This document shows, in pieces, positions 22,308 to 33,796 of a DNA stretch of 64,000 bases. A program made the translations under genes and the position numbers. Below the pieces are notes generated by a model. That model ran no database searches. It was not told where the DNA came from and saw only the letters and a program-made list of their open reading frames with translations. This stretch comes from Isoperla grammatica (Eukaryota; Arthropoda; Insecta; Plecoptera; Perlodidae). Location of the stretch: contig OX246747.1 of NCBI GenBank assembly GCA_945910005.1, positions 5,700,274-5,764,273 of the forward strand. The letters are read 5' to 3'. The number at the start of each line of letters is the position of its first letter. Position 1 is the first letter of the stretch.

Positions 22308-22867
22308 TATGTATGTAGCTGCCTATAGCCGTTGCCCTGGCCCTAGCCCAACCCCCTGACCCCCACCCCCCACCCTTAGTTTCGCTTTAAACCCCTTCAA
22401 TGTCCGCTGAGCAAGCACCCCACATCTGTTCTCCTCTCCCCACCCTTCGAAATTTCAACTTGTGGTCGCGTCTTGCACAGTACCCCCCCCCCCCCCTCAC
22501 CATTTGGCCTTGGATTTCCTTCCAACCCCTCATTCCCCTTGATGAAGTAGCGCAATAACGTCGCTACTTTTAAATGTTGGTCCAAAACAGATTTAACTTC
22601 CTCCACCAAAATTACACCTTCTACAGAAACGAAATATAGCGTGAAAAAAAGGTTCAATTTTTTCGACCGTTTCTCCGAAGGTCGCTGCCCTCCCCTTACA
22701 CACGCTGCTCACAGAACAGGTTGAGTGAGATGGTCACTCCTTCAACCCTCTCCATTCACCGTTATCCAGTCGTGCAATAACCTGCAACTAGTTGACACTC
22801 ATCTTGTAGTAACGTAAGTGGTCTTGTTTGATTTTGCGTGTTTTGTCTTCAGTTTCCTGTGCTATTA
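22308..22867 (+). repeat. 560-bp direct repeat, copy 1
   Basis: Shares CTTATGTATGTAGCTGCC through CCTGTGCTATTA with 23820-24378. By eye there are about a dozen substitutions plus C-run length differences. The ends are not TG...CA, and I see no target duplication outside the pair. Confidence 0.9.
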
Positions 22868-23192
22868 TTATAAAGTATATTCGTTGGAAATCATTCTATT
22901 GTGTGCATTCAACTAATCACCGGTCTCCCACTTTCGGGTTCCGAAGTTACTGTTGAAGAACTAACTGTAAAACTGTTGAATCACTTACTGTTTATTTTTC
23001 TCTTTACCTTTTTTTGTGGACTTTTCTCCGTATTTTTTTATGTTTGCTGGCTCTTCTTCTGTTATTGAATACTTGGTTATATGTGGGCAAATGTACTTCC
23101 TGAATCGGAATCGCATAGGCTGCCTTGTTCTGTCTGGAGATAATGTAAGGAAAGGAAGCATATTTGTACAGTACCGTAGGCCTATATGATTC

Positions 23193-23492
23193 TAAGCTTA
23201 GAATAGGCCCAGAGTGACTGCTAGTCGTAATAGGCGACAAAAGGAGACCCTGCCCCTCCCCCCCCCCCCCCCACGGTCGCACTGAAGATTTCTTCTCCCA
23301 CATGGCCCTGCCCCTCCCTTGCTGGACTCCCGTATGACGACCCACGCGACGTACAATGGACCTGATTCGGATCTGGCTTTATTCTTCATCATCATCATCT
23401 TTCTCATCTTCATTATCACCCGCACATCGTCTCGATTGGCCATAGTTGCGAAAATATGAGACGTTAAGCCCCATTAATCAATCATCAATCAA
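23193..23492 (+). mobile_element. SINE-like type C copy
   Basis: A single 66-bp-type head (TAGAATAGGCCCAGAGTGAC then GTCGTAATAGGCGACAAAAG), a poly-C run, the type A body, and tail ATGAGACGTTAAGCCCC plus ATTAATCAATCATCAATCAA. It lies between the two 560-bp repeats. Confidence 0.85.
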
Positions 23493-23819
23493 TCAATCAA
23501 TTCAATTGGGAGGGGATTTAGTCAACGCATGCGCAATGAACGCGGTCTGCTATGCTGTGTCGAGCGGAGTACAGCCGCACCAAAAGCCGGCTAACACCAC
23601 GCTCGTGCAACAGTCGCCGCGGCAGTTAACCAGAAATTTCATTAATTAATAACAATTCACAGGTTTCAACTCACGATGTTTAATGGTTAATTATCGATTG
23701 GTGTGGTGCAGTAGACCATATGGTAAAAAATAAATCTAGCGGGTGAGAACCCCTTTAAGCATGGGATATCCCCCCTCAGGTATAAAAGTGTCACCGGGAT
23801 GAGCCCAACTTGTCAGGTA

Positions 23820-24378
23820 CTTATGTATGTAGCTGCCTATAGCCATTGCCCTGGCTCTAGCCCAACCCCCTGACCCCCACCCCGCACCCTTAGTTTCGCT
23901 TTAAACCCCTTCAATGTCCGCTGAGCAAGCACCCCACATCTGTTCTCCTCTCCCCACCCTTCGAAATTTCAACTTGTGGTCGCGTCTTGCACAGTACCCC
24001 CCCCCCCTCTCCATTCTGCCTTGGATTTCCTTCCAACCCCTCATTCCCCTTGATGAAGTAACGCAATAACGTCGCTACTTTTAAATGTTGGTCCAAAACA
24101 GATTTAACTTCCTCCACCAAAATTACACCTTCTACAGAAACGAAATATAGCGTGAAAAAAAGGTTCAATTTTTTCGACCGTTTCTCCGAAGGTCACTGCC
24201 CTCCTCTTACACACGTTGCTCACAGAACAGGTTGAGTGAGATGGTCACTCCTTCAACCCTCTCCATTCACCGTTATCCAGTCGTGCAATAACCTGCAACT
24301 AGTTGACACTCATCTTGTAGTAACGTAAGTGGTCTTGTTTGATTTTGCGTGTTTTGTCTTTAGTTTCCTGTGCTATTA
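23820..24378 (+). repeat. 560-bp direct repeat, copy 2
   Basis: See copy 1 at 22308, offset 1511 bp. Immediately upstream (about 23790) is GGTATAAAAGTG, a TATA-box-like word that copy 1 lacks. Confidence 0.9.
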
Positions 24379-25285
24379 ATATTTCAAGAGTGCTATGTAT
24401 AACAAATTTCATATAATTTAAGTAAATATATCCGACGTTGATAGTGATGGTGATGAGAGTGACTAGCTGCCAAGCTGGAGTTGTTTACTCGTATTTCGTA
24501 ATTCCTAGTATAATGAAAAAATGGGTTCATAATATAAAAGCAATAAAAAGATAATTTAGTGTTAAAATAGCGCGCTTCATTTTCTGTGTAGTGCAAATGT
24601 ATAAAGCTACATTTAAAAGAACTACCGCTACTATGGAGGTTGTTTTGGAGGTTATTTAATTATATTCGTTGCTTTTTAAGTGGATGATATCGTCCTTGAT
24701 GTAGGTGAGCCTAAAAATTATTTTGTCTAGAAATATTAATCAACATTATGTTGCCTACACATTTTTGTTGTACGTACGTTTAGTCTTGCATTAACTCAAC
24801 GGATCTTTCATTTTCTTTTGCTGAAGGTTCAGTTTCCATACCATAAACATAAAACCTCATTAGTCTTACGTTTTGAGACAAATCGGGGACAATTGGGTGT
24901 TCCGAAAGCTTTTTTTTGAGACACTAGGGGCAGAAATCTGGAACAATCCCGGGTTTCTGGGACGGATGGTCACCCTACCCCCAATTGAACAATATGATAT
25001 TTCATTAAATTTCTAGCCCTAATAATAACAGTAATAATATTATTCTGTAACTCATTTCCAACTATGTCATGTTGAGTGGTTGTTGCCCACCCTTGTCTAG
25101 GTCATGAAACTGTCAGTGATTATTAATAACAATAATTTAACTATAATAATATGTAGGCCTATCTGTAGGCTAAGTAATAATATAGCCTACATGTTTGTTT
25201 TTCGAATAGGATTCGGCCTAAAACACAACGCGAGGTCAAAGCGTGTCGAATATGCACGACAGTTACCGCAAACAGGCGTCAAGTA
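24379..25285. other. No gene recognised
   Basis: AT-rich, with only short frames. Confidence 0.4.
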
Positions 25286-25654
25286 ACCATAAGTGGTCAC
25301 AGGTCATGTACTTATGACTATGTCTTTGACATGCCTGTGACACAACAAGAAATATATGAAGCATGCGTGTCAAATTTAGTCAATGGTGCTCTGCCCGTAC
25401 GCAAGAACAGTTGCATTGTACCCTTCCAAACAGGTTCCGGAAAGACGTATACTATGGGCACAGGGTTTTAATGCAAGAAATCTGAATCGGAAAAGGGCAT
25501 CATTCCGCGAGCTATTGAACATTTGTTCTGTGGCATCAAGAAACGAGAAGAGGCTGCAAGAGCAGAGGATAAGCCGCCACCTTCATTCAGCATACTGGCC
25601 CAGTTCATGGAGCTTTACAATAAAAATATTGTTGATCTTTTTGAGCCAACGAGG
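25286..25654 (+). pseudogene. KIF21-like kinesin motor exon with P-loop, one stop
   Basis: In one frame it reads TYDYVFDMPV, QQEIYEACVSNLVNGAL, the nucleotide-binding P-loop TGSGKTYTMGTGF, then TAA at 25469-25471. The same frame continues with EKGIIPRAIEHLF and ILAQFMELYNKNIVDLFEPTR. It ends at a consensus donor (AGG/GTAAGT at 25655). Order and wording match the N-terminal half of KIF21/KIF4-type motors. The segment before the P-loop (around LPVRKNSCIVPF) keeps length but not the usual sequence. The stop and this decay suggest a pseudogene or an error-containing exon. A later motor exon on the same strand is at 36300. Confidence 0.62.
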
Positions 25655-25869
25655 GTAAGTTTGCCTGACCTCATTATTACAGACAATAGTGGACAGTTGA
25701 TGCAGCTAGCTGGGTTTCTTGGGTACTGACTGAGCTTCGACGCGTGCGTCTTCAGTCATGTGGCAGAACGACATTTAAGTCACAAATGTTTTGATTACCT
25801 ACTCAATTGACAAATGCATGCTTCTCAAAAGCTATAATATTACATTACATGTTAACATTAAGCTAGAGG

Positions 25870-27880
25870 CACAATGTGTTCAATGTCGTCGTTGACGTTC
25901 CCTTCCGCGACGGTGGCTCGGTGTATCCGGTCCAGAACTTCCCTGGAAGGTCGGTCAGCTGCGTTTCTGTCGGTTGGCACCCAGACGGTGTCCCAGGTGC
26001 AGTCCGGGTACTCCCGGAACAAATGCCACAGCAGGCAACGTTGCGCAGGGCTAGCAAAGATTTTTCCCTTGCCTTTTGGCATACTCCACGTTACCGCGGA
26101 ATTATCCGAGAAGATACGGACGTGGACCGCCAAGTCTGCTTCTTCACAGGCCCATTTTACACCCCATAACGCCGCCTTTGAGTATAGATATGGGTAGAGT
26201 GAGCTTGGCCATGCCGCCACTACAGGGCCATGTGTGTCCATCATCTCGCAGCTGCGAGTCACGTGATGAGTGGCGCCCGTCGAGTTGCGACGCCCCTCGA
26301 GCTTTTCCCGCACCCTCGGCATGCCCTCGAACGTGACTTTTTTCAACATGTGTCGCTACAGTTTTCAACGTCATGCTTTTGGCTACACGTGGGTATTTTT
26401 TTCGAGTACGTCCGTCAACGTCTTCACGTCCTCCCGACGTGTTTAATGTCGAAAAGTGTGCGTATTTGGCTCTGTCGTATTGCGGGAAAAATTGTAAAAA
26501 ATGTAATTGTTTTTTTGGGGACATTTTTGACTCTCTAAGTGTGATTAGAATTGAATGGGGCATCTTTTTGTAATTAAATTTTTTCGTAAAAAGTGTCCCG
26601 TTTAAAAGTTACGAGCACCCAAACTCGAAAATGTTTTGAAATCTCGATTTGACGATTTTGGTACGTTTTTAACGCGCCGCATTCAAATGGCCCTGCCCGT
26701 CGAACCAAACGATATATGACGTTCGTTTTTGTTTCGTTACCGTCGCTTACCATCTGGGTAACTACATTTTGGAAATTTTTTGGATTCGTCCCGGAACTTT
26801 CGTCAATCAAATTGTGTACATTTGGTACCGCGTGCCGATAAAATCGTTTAGTACAGATTTCCTTCCACATTTTTTGTTTGCGAATGGAATTGACTTTTTC
26901 ATTCTAATGAACCTAATGATTTGTCCGGAATCACCGGTCAAATTTTTGAATTTCGTCCCGGATGCTTAGTTATGGGCACTTTTCCATTTTTTCGACACGG
27001 TTTCACTTTTGATTTTTTTGCGTCAAGTTGGTACTTTCGAAATGGTTTTTTTTCTTTGTGCCGATGCTGAATACTTGCCCGTGAAAATGAACAAACATTT
27101 TCAAAAAGTCACCCCCTTAAAGCATTTAAACAATGTGTGCAGTGTGTTATCGCAGGCACAGGCTTGCTACGGCGCGCTTTCTGCCACTCATCACGTGACT
27201 TCATGTTGGACACGCTTTTCGTGCCATCATACTCCATCTACCCATATCTATACTCAAAGAACGCCGCCAACATTTCACCCTGCTTGATCTCCATTGTTCC
27301 CGCGATAAAGGTCGCGTTGGTTTCAAGGGTGTCTGGGTTAACGGCTGCAATAGAGTGTGGCGTGGCGTCCGTGTAGATCCGTACTTGCGCTACGGATTGG
27401 CGCATGGGCCCAGGAGTTGAGGGGTCCCCATTGTCGAGAAATTCTAAGAGATAGTCTGAATTTCGTTCCCCAATACGTCGACAAATGAACAGGGGCCACC
27501 TGAGATTATCGGACAGCCAGGATATGTACCCGATAATCCGCTCCAGATCCTTATCGCTTCCAGTGGGGATGAGCTGTGGCCTGTAGGGTTCCTGCTGGTA
27601 TGTCGAGTTTCAGGCCTATGTACTGGAGCGCAGGACTTAGGGGTTCGATGGATTTCGAGCTCAAGGGGATTCCTTGTGACCGCCCCACTTGGTTGCCCTG
27701 ATCAGGTCCTGTCGCACTGGGCCATGTGTCAGCCAATCATCTAGGTATACCACCTCTACCACCCGGAATCGCCTCTGGATTTCAGGTGCAAACGACTCAC
27801 TAAATCTCTGCATGAGGTAGGTAGAGAGCGCATGGCCCATAGGGAGCCGCGTTAACCGTAGTTTACGGCCCCGATAGTAC
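25870..27880 (-). pseudogene. RT-RNase H retroelement, possibly hepadnavirus-like (HEART-type), decayed and split
   Basis: On the minus strand, from about 27880, there is a RT palm with a PMG motif and the catalytic YLDD box (about 27765). After a small deletion/frameshift comes a connection segment (ALQYIGLKLD). RNase H follows, with TDATP, then GEMLAA (catalytic Glu), SDNSAVTW and a terminal DRPSR. The four acidic RNase H positions are identifiable. The domain is split between GEMLAA and the SDNSAV part by a 1.08-kb insertion (26176-27259). PMG rather than PFG at the RT B motif, and the TDATP form, recall hepadnavirus-like retroelements. DIRS- or Ty3-like origin is the alternative. The RT fingers and all of gag are absent. 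There are at least two frame breaks, so it is inactive. Confidence 0.72.
26176..27259. mobile_element. Non-autonomous DNA transposon, 1.08 kb, with 8-bp duplication
   Basis: The ends are inverted repeats beginning CTTTGAGTATAGATATGGG. Imperfect similarity extends about 110 bp inward and includes GTCACGTGATGAGTGGC on both sides. AACGCCGC flanks it at 26168-26175 and 27260-27267. It interrupts the RNase H frame of the retroelement, and the flanks are colinear when it is removed. No transposase is encoded. The internal core (26329-27118) recurs at 61641-62428. The 8-bp duplication would suit hAT-like or related families. Confidence 0.85.
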
Positions 27881-27960
27881 TCCCCATGAAAGTGGCTACT
27901 TCAAGAGTGGTTCTCATCGCAACCAAGTGTGTGTGCAGTTTACTCATGTAAACTGGTAGA

Positions 27961-28085
27961 GATGCGGGACGAAAAGAGACCCTGTCTCTTTCCTCCCACT
28001 GTCCCACTGAATATTTCTCCTCCCACCCGGTCGAGGTGGGTCCCTCCTCGCGGTGACCGGTGCCCGCAAAGAGGGCTCTCGTGCA
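27961..28085 (+). mobile_element. Mosaic of a type A SINE fragment and a second hairpin head
   Basis: GAGACCCTGTCTCTTTCC to TCTCCTCCCACC (27976-28026) matches the SINE body. It is fused to GGTCGAGGTGGGTCCCTCCT with CGGTGACCGGTGCCCGCA, which also occurs at 33797-33848. That segment folds as CGAGG/CCTCG inside a GGTC/GACC stem and may be the head of another short element. Confidence 0.55.
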
Positions 28086-28514
28086 CATCTTAAATCATCA
28101 CTTTTTTCTTTTGCCTTCATCATCCTTTCTCTTCTTACTTTCATTACCTTCTTCCTCATCCGTGCCGGCCCTCTTTGCGATCCAAACGCCCACCAGTCCC
28201 CCCCCCCCGAAATGGTTTGTTTACGGCTTGTTCCCCTGATGACGACCCCAGCAATGATTAGGTTATGATTCGACTCTCTGATTGATTTGACAGCACTTGG
28301 GCTTGGGCACAGATTGCGTCGGTTGTATGCCCAGTGCAGGAGGTCCCTCTAGGTACCGTCCCAGGGCCGGGGGCCAACTGCACTGTTAGAAGGCCGATTG
28401 CGTCTGTGTCCCATCCGCACGTGAAATTAGCACTTTCCTACATACCTCCCGATGAGACATCTTGCCGGATCTCTGCGAAGCGACCATTTCCCAATAATGA
28501 CCAATTTATTACAC

Positions 28515-28584
28515 CAAAGGCACTGATAACCCAGATGTGTTGTGCCTTTAAACCACAATAAAAATAATAATAATAATAATAATT
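28515..28584 (+). mobile_element. LINE 3' tail fragment
   Basis: AAGGCACTGATAACCCAG, GTTGTGCCTTTAAACCAC and an (AAT)n tail match the 3' UTR seen at 12580-12637. Confidence 0.7.
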
Positions 28585-29342
28585 CTGAACCACAGCTCTC
28601 ATCGTTACCGTTGCCGTAGCATTTATCATTGTTAGTGACCATTGTAGAATGTGAAGAACTAGTCCTAGGCCTAGGCCTTAGTAAACCAGAATATACTTAA
28701 AATGAGGGTATTATAGCATACCTACAAGAATATTAGACCTAGACCCATACAATCAATCACTTTTATCAACAATTTTTTAAAAGAAGGAATTTTGTTTCTC
28801 ATTGCTTTTTGTTTGATGTTTAAACCGTTCTTGGAACTGAATCTGAATAATTAATTGACCTGTTTTAATTAGATGGTAAGAACTAAAGAAATATAAAATC
28901 GGCTGTGTCGTAAGCATGACTTACTTTAGAGGTTTGGAGATGAAACTCACAGCCCAGCCACTACGGATCTAGGGCGCATAGTCCCGTTTTTGTTGTCGTT
29001 TCCATTGCAATTTTGGTGGAATTTTATGCGTTTTGAGAGTGCTTTCGTAGATCATTTACCTCATACCTTGTAGATGTATACTTCAAATATATTTCTAATC
29101 TATATTGAGGGATGTGTTTTGTTTAGGTTTATATCGTATACCCACCAGGAGTCAGGAGACCACTGCACTCCAAGGTCTCCTTAGTGCACTTCCTGGTTTA
29201 CTGTCTTCGACATTATTATTATTATTATGATAGATCTTTTTGTAATTTTCTATAAAATAGCTATATACATTACTATATTTGACGTTCGTCCGTTATTCAT
29301 TACAAACAGATTGGCTATTTTTCTTGTAACCTCTGTTTACAG
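28585..29342. other. No gene recognised; upstream intron of the zinc-finger exon
   Basis: AT-rich, with a CCTAGGCCTAGGCCTTA cluster at 28662-28680. It ends in a T-rich tract and the acceptor CTGTTTACAG at 29342. Confidence 0.45.
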
Positions 29343-30388
29343 AAATCGTGGACGTGGAAACTGTGGATGAAGACCAGGAAGTAGGAAAGCGCCCCTTTCT
29401 GTGTTCTAAATGTGGGAAGGGCTATCTTTACAAGCGTGGAATGGTCTACCACATGCGCATAAAGTGTTTCGCACCGCCTAAGATAAAGATAACCATAAAA
29501 CTACCAAAACCACAACAAAAACACCGGTCTGCACCCAATTCGAAGCCCCCCTCGGTATCTCGACCCGTTACTAGATTCGTACCGCGATCGATAATAACAC
29601 AGGCACATAATTCATCGCCAAAAGATGGGTTATCAACGTTGAATTTAGAAGGGAAGAAACAGCGACAGGTGAAAACACCGAAAACTCGATCAACAATCCC
29701 GCCTGTACGCCAACCGGCAGCGAAGAGGACCAGGGCACCCTCGGCACTACGCTTGAAACCGCCCCAAGCAAACGGGCCTTACGTCCGCCTGAAGGCACAT
29801 CAAGGTGTTGTACGCAAGTCGGTAGTTCCACCGTCGACAACCTTCAAGCCACAGCCATGTCTGAAGGTCATGGGCCCGTTCGAGCCTCATGTCTTTCTGA
29901 TGACACCGCCCATTGTACATGACGAGGCACCGCCCACAATCGTCAGCGACCTCGAGCAACGCCCATTCTTCAAGGTAACACCCTTGATAGCCTCCAATGC
30001 AAACCATTTCGTACGTCTGAATGCACCACCCGCCGTAGACGTCATGAATCCACCCCTAAAACGAAAGCCGTCTCTACGTCCGGTGGTTTTACCCTTGGCA
30101 ACCTTCAAGCCACAGCCTTCGACATCTGTGGAAGAATCTCCCATCGACCCCTTGCAGTCACAGTACGTACACCTCAAGTCACAGCCCTCGACATCTGTAG
30201 AAAACTCCCCCATCGACCCCTTGCAGTCACAGTACGTACACCTCAAGTTACAGCCCTCGGCATCCTACTCCACATACTCGGAGAACACTTCGAGCATGAC
30301 GTGCAGGTTTGGACTAATATTCCCCTCGCTGAAGCATCTCACTCTTCATACTATTTTCCGGTGCGGGAAGAAAAAGCCAATGCCTTGA
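29343..30388 (+). CDS. Last exon of a C2HC zinc-finger protein
   Basis: The acceptor ends at 29342 and the frame is open for about 348 codons to TGA at 30388. Within the first 45 codons is a lola-like finger, FLCSKCGKGYLYKRGMVYHM with RIKC (CxxC...H...C). A long proline-, lysine- and threonine-rich segment without predicted fold follows. It includes a 75-bp internal duplication (PIDPLQSQYVHLK twice, 30130-30245). The C-terminus has a degenerate Cys/His motif (MTCRFGLIF...HTIFRCGKKK). There is no ATG near the start, so it is an exon spliced to an upstream part, perhaps encoding BTB. Codon use and lack of stops suggest a real exon. A candidate of similar style is at 284. Confidence 0.6.
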
Positions 30389-31899
30389 GCGACTAAACTG
30401 TGAGGTGAATTTAAGTGAAACATGACACTTCCAATTTTTACAAAATACGCCTTATTGTTGACTTCCATATGGTTAATTTAATACTAATTATTGATAATTC
30501 AGAATATACTTGAAAGTTCACAATTTCAACTAAGATCAAAGTGCAGAAATAGTATTTATGCGACTGGAGTTGGACCATGTTTCACATGGTTTAGCTTTTC
30601 ACTGACGCTATAAAAATTGTCTATCTTGAAGTTTTAATAAAAATGTTTCGTATTTATTTAAAAACAATTACTGAAATAAACTCGAAGAGCAAACAACAAT
30701 AGTAAAACCTTCAAATTAAAAATGGGGCCAGTATATTATAAAATACAAAATATGAAATAACAACCGTATCAAAACAATGATGTTATAGGCAGTTTGACTT
30801 TTTAATGAAAGTTGGCCTTGGCCTTCGAATTCTTGCAAAGTTCTTTGTTTTGTTACATGTTTTTAAGTTTTTTGTTTTAGATCATGGTCTTTTGTTTATA
30901 CGTTACGTCTTGTTGTTGTTGTTATTTGTTCTGGTTGTAGTAGTTGTTGTCTATTCAATAAATGCCTAAGTTTGAGGCATGTTGAACGGACCCGTTGTCT
31001 AGGCTCCTCCCTGGTCCTGGAGAAGTCTCGCCGCTGCTTCTGACAGACTCGTCCGTCCACGGGTGGTACTGTTGGTTGAGTGGGTAGCGTGTCTTTGTCC
31101 GTTTTGGAATCTTCGGTGTGAAGTGGGGTGGGGGGTAACCGATTTTCGTTGGTTTGTCGCGGGTGTTGCTACGCAGTGTTGCACAATGCTATCACACACG
31201 TGTGAGCTGAAGAAGCTGGAAGGCTTAGTACGCGCTTAGCACTTCCTGTTGCACAATCTTTTGGGTTTGATTACTTCGTGAGAAAAATGCACTGTTCGAT
31301 TTGGGAGTAAAATGTAACTTTATCTCTTGAGGGTACTTTTGGGTGAACACATATGCATAGGCACACGTGCGCTGTCCGTACAGTCCATTCTAAAAACATG
31401 TGTTAGCTGGTTAAATAACTTATACAAACATTTGTCATAACTGCCGGAATGTCAAACTTGCCAATAACTATCACCTTATTGAACTTTAAATACTAATGCT
31501 ATTAATGTCATGAAATATGAGGCTGGCACTCTGTACTGCCACAGCACTGTGCATCATCCGACCTAATCGCTAGATAATTTACACTTAACCATATGGTACG
31601 CTGCAGTTGCAAACCTTCGCAATAGCTCGTGTTCCAAACTCTCAGTCCCCTGTCCATTCATCCCTACGCTCAGTTTCCTCTTCACCAACGCCTGAGGCCC
31701 GTAGAGGGCGGGCGCAACACTACTGGTCGTGCCTTCCATTGAGTAACCAACCGCTTTCAATGATCTTTCTGATACGTAGTCGATGCACTCTGTTCTAGAT
31801 TTACAGATCCTGGCCGAAATGATTCCATGGTACTATTTGGCAGTGACCTAATTACAAAAATCACCTTCTGGTTGAATATCTTATGTCCCTGTAACCTGC
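30389..31899. other. No gene recognised
   Basis: AT-rich to about 30980. A GC-richer block at 30990-31200 has open antisense frames without known motifs. A polyadenylation-like AATAAA occurs at 30957-30962. Confidence 0.4.
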
Positions 31900-32015
31900 C
31901 GGCATATATCACCCGCTCATCGTCTCGATTAGCCATCGTTGCATTAATATGAGACGTTAAGCCCCATTAATAATCAATGCAAAAATATGAGACGTTTAGC
32001 CCAAATATCAATCAG
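31900..32015 (+). mobile_element. Two SINE 3' ends in tandem
   Basis: A type A end (TCACCCGCTCATCGTCTCGA to ATGAGACGTTAAGCCCC, ATTAATAATCAATG) is followed at once by a type B end (CAAAAATATGAGACGTTTAGCCC, AAATATCAATCA). Confidence 0.8.
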
Positions 32016-32514
32016 GCAAAATAGCTTTCTGGATTATTATGTAGCAATCGTCAGACAAATGTATCAATAAATAATGTAGGGTTGCTGACCACGCTCTTCC
32101 AGTGAGCTATGGCAGCTCAGCAAACATGCACCCAATGGTGTGACAAAGTAGTACTTTCTAATATTACTTAACGATGTTGGGACCATGACGAGTGTGATAC
32201 ACCTTTAGGTTTGGATGTTACTGAGGAAGTCAGTTGCTTACTCTGGGGTTAGGGTTATTGTAACTGTTGGGTTCTCGGCTGGTAAGTCAACAACCCCGGG
32301 AACGAAATCGCCAAACACCATTTCATTTGGCTTCAGTGCTGGTTTTTCCATCGTTTCAAGCTTATAGCTGACTTGTATCATGAAGGGGGGGTTACAGATC
32401 CAGTCTAAGGGGCGACAGAGGATCCAGTATTTCGAATTCCAAGGCGCAGATCTCATAAACTGGGGCTTTCTCTCGCTTTTGATATTCTGCTGTTGTAGCC
32501 AACTATTTTGCTAA
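32016..32514. other. No recognised gene; one unidentified minus ORF
   Basis: A 72-codon minus frame at 32456-32238 contains KPALKPNEMVFGDFVPGVVD. I do not recognise it, and no splice sites make it convincing. Confidence 0.3.
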
Positions 32515-32757
32515 ATAATTTTATTTTTAGGTAAGCAGAACCATTATTGCTGTTTTAGCAATACTGTTCTGCAAATTTCACCGCTAGCATAACATTTTGC
32601 TGTTCCTGCAATCCATTATGCTGTTTAAATTAGTTTTAAGTTAGCAGAAGTGTTAATGCTGTTTTAGCAATACTGTTCTGCAAAATTTACCGTAAATCTT
32701 GCTGAAACAGCAGAACACGGTCAGCAGGAACTGTTACGTAAATATTTTACTCCGTGT
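32515..32757. repeat. MITE-like remnant with TGCTGTTTTAGCAATACTGTTC repeats
   Basis: TGCTGTTTTAGCAATACTGT occurs at about 32550 and 32658 with similar surroundings (GCAGAA before, TTCTGC after). The right side reads TTACGTAAATATTTTACTCC near 32731, which looks like a terminal inverted repeat. No left end was found. Confidence 0.45.
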
Positions 32758-32944
32758 AGTAGGGCTGGCCTACTATCCACTTGTCACAAGTAGCATAGGG
32801 CTACACACATAGAATGTGATAAATACTATGCTTTGTATTTAAGCTCACAGGCCATATCCAGGAGAAGCGTAAATATGTCAAATGTATCCAATGTCTACTG
32901 AAACCTACTACTACTGACGACCTCACCCCCTAGACCCTGTCCTC

Positions 32945-33165
32945 CCCCCCCCCCCCCCCCACTATCCCACTGAATATTTCTCCTCCCACTTGGCCCTGCC
33001 CTCCCTTGCTGGACTCCCGTATGACGACCCACGCGACGTACAATGGATCTTATTTGGATGTGGCTTTTTTTTTCATTATCATCTTTCTCATCTTCATTAT
33101 CACCCGCTCATCGTCTCGATTAGCCATCGTTGCATAAATATGAGACGTTAAGCCCCATTAATCTA
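32945..33165 (+). mobile_element. SINE-like type A, 5'-truncated
   Basis: Starts in the poly-C tract and retains ATTTCTCCTCCCACTTGG to ATGAGACGTTAAGCCCC, then ATTAATCTAAATCTAAAT. Confidence 0.82.
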
Positions 33166-33246
33166 AATCTAAATTTAAAAGATACATCTTCCATTTGATC
33201 GATGATCTTGAGAAAATTCCGCAAGAACAAGGTCTTACCCGACTGG

Positions 33247-33552
33247 CCTGCCCAAGGACTGCCACCTTATTCTGGTGGGCAGGTTTGCGTGCTTTGTTGA
33301 TCCTGAGAGCTATGCCGGCGGAAGCGTATGCTTCTGGTAGGACCACTCTAGCCGGACTGGTCAACGAGGAAAAGTCAGACGAAGTGCAGTCCACACCCTA
33401 ATCCCCTTTCCCCCCTTTCTCCTTTCCTTACGTACCCTCCTACTTGCCCCTTTCCTCCAAAGAGCCCCCAATTTCATCTTTATTATCACCTACTCATCGT
33501 CTTGATTAGCCAAGTTGCAAAAATATAAGACGTTAAGCCCAAATATCAACCA
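33247..33552 (+). mobile_element. SINE-like type B, full length
   Basis: Complete but more diverged than most (CCTGCCCAAGGACTGCC; AACGAGGAAAAGTC). Tail ATAAGACGTTAAGCCC plus AAATATCAACCAACC. Confidence 0.85.
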
Positions 33553-33796
33553 ACCCTTTATTATACCTACACGTAACTTTACAACTTCCGAAAATCGTGA
33601 AGTGTTGTACATGCATTAAAGAAGGGTACAATTCAAATACATTACATTAATTAATTCCATCAATACAATAAGCATAAATAATAGAGAAATTAGGACTCAT
33701 GCACAGTTTAAAAGGTTTTCTCTTTTAAACAAAAATAATAAATGATACAATATGTAGCCACTTTAAACTATATTAAGTTGAGATCTTGATGATGAA

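Noticed and set aside
22308..24378. LTR retrotransposon bounded by the 560-bp repeats
   Set aside because: No TG/CA ends, no clear primer-binding site or polypurine tract, no gag/pol between, and no flanking duplication.
29571..30246. Minus-strand ORFs opposite the zinc-finger exon, including a repeated CTYCDCKGSMG
   Set aside because: Shadow of the in-frame duplication on the coding strand.
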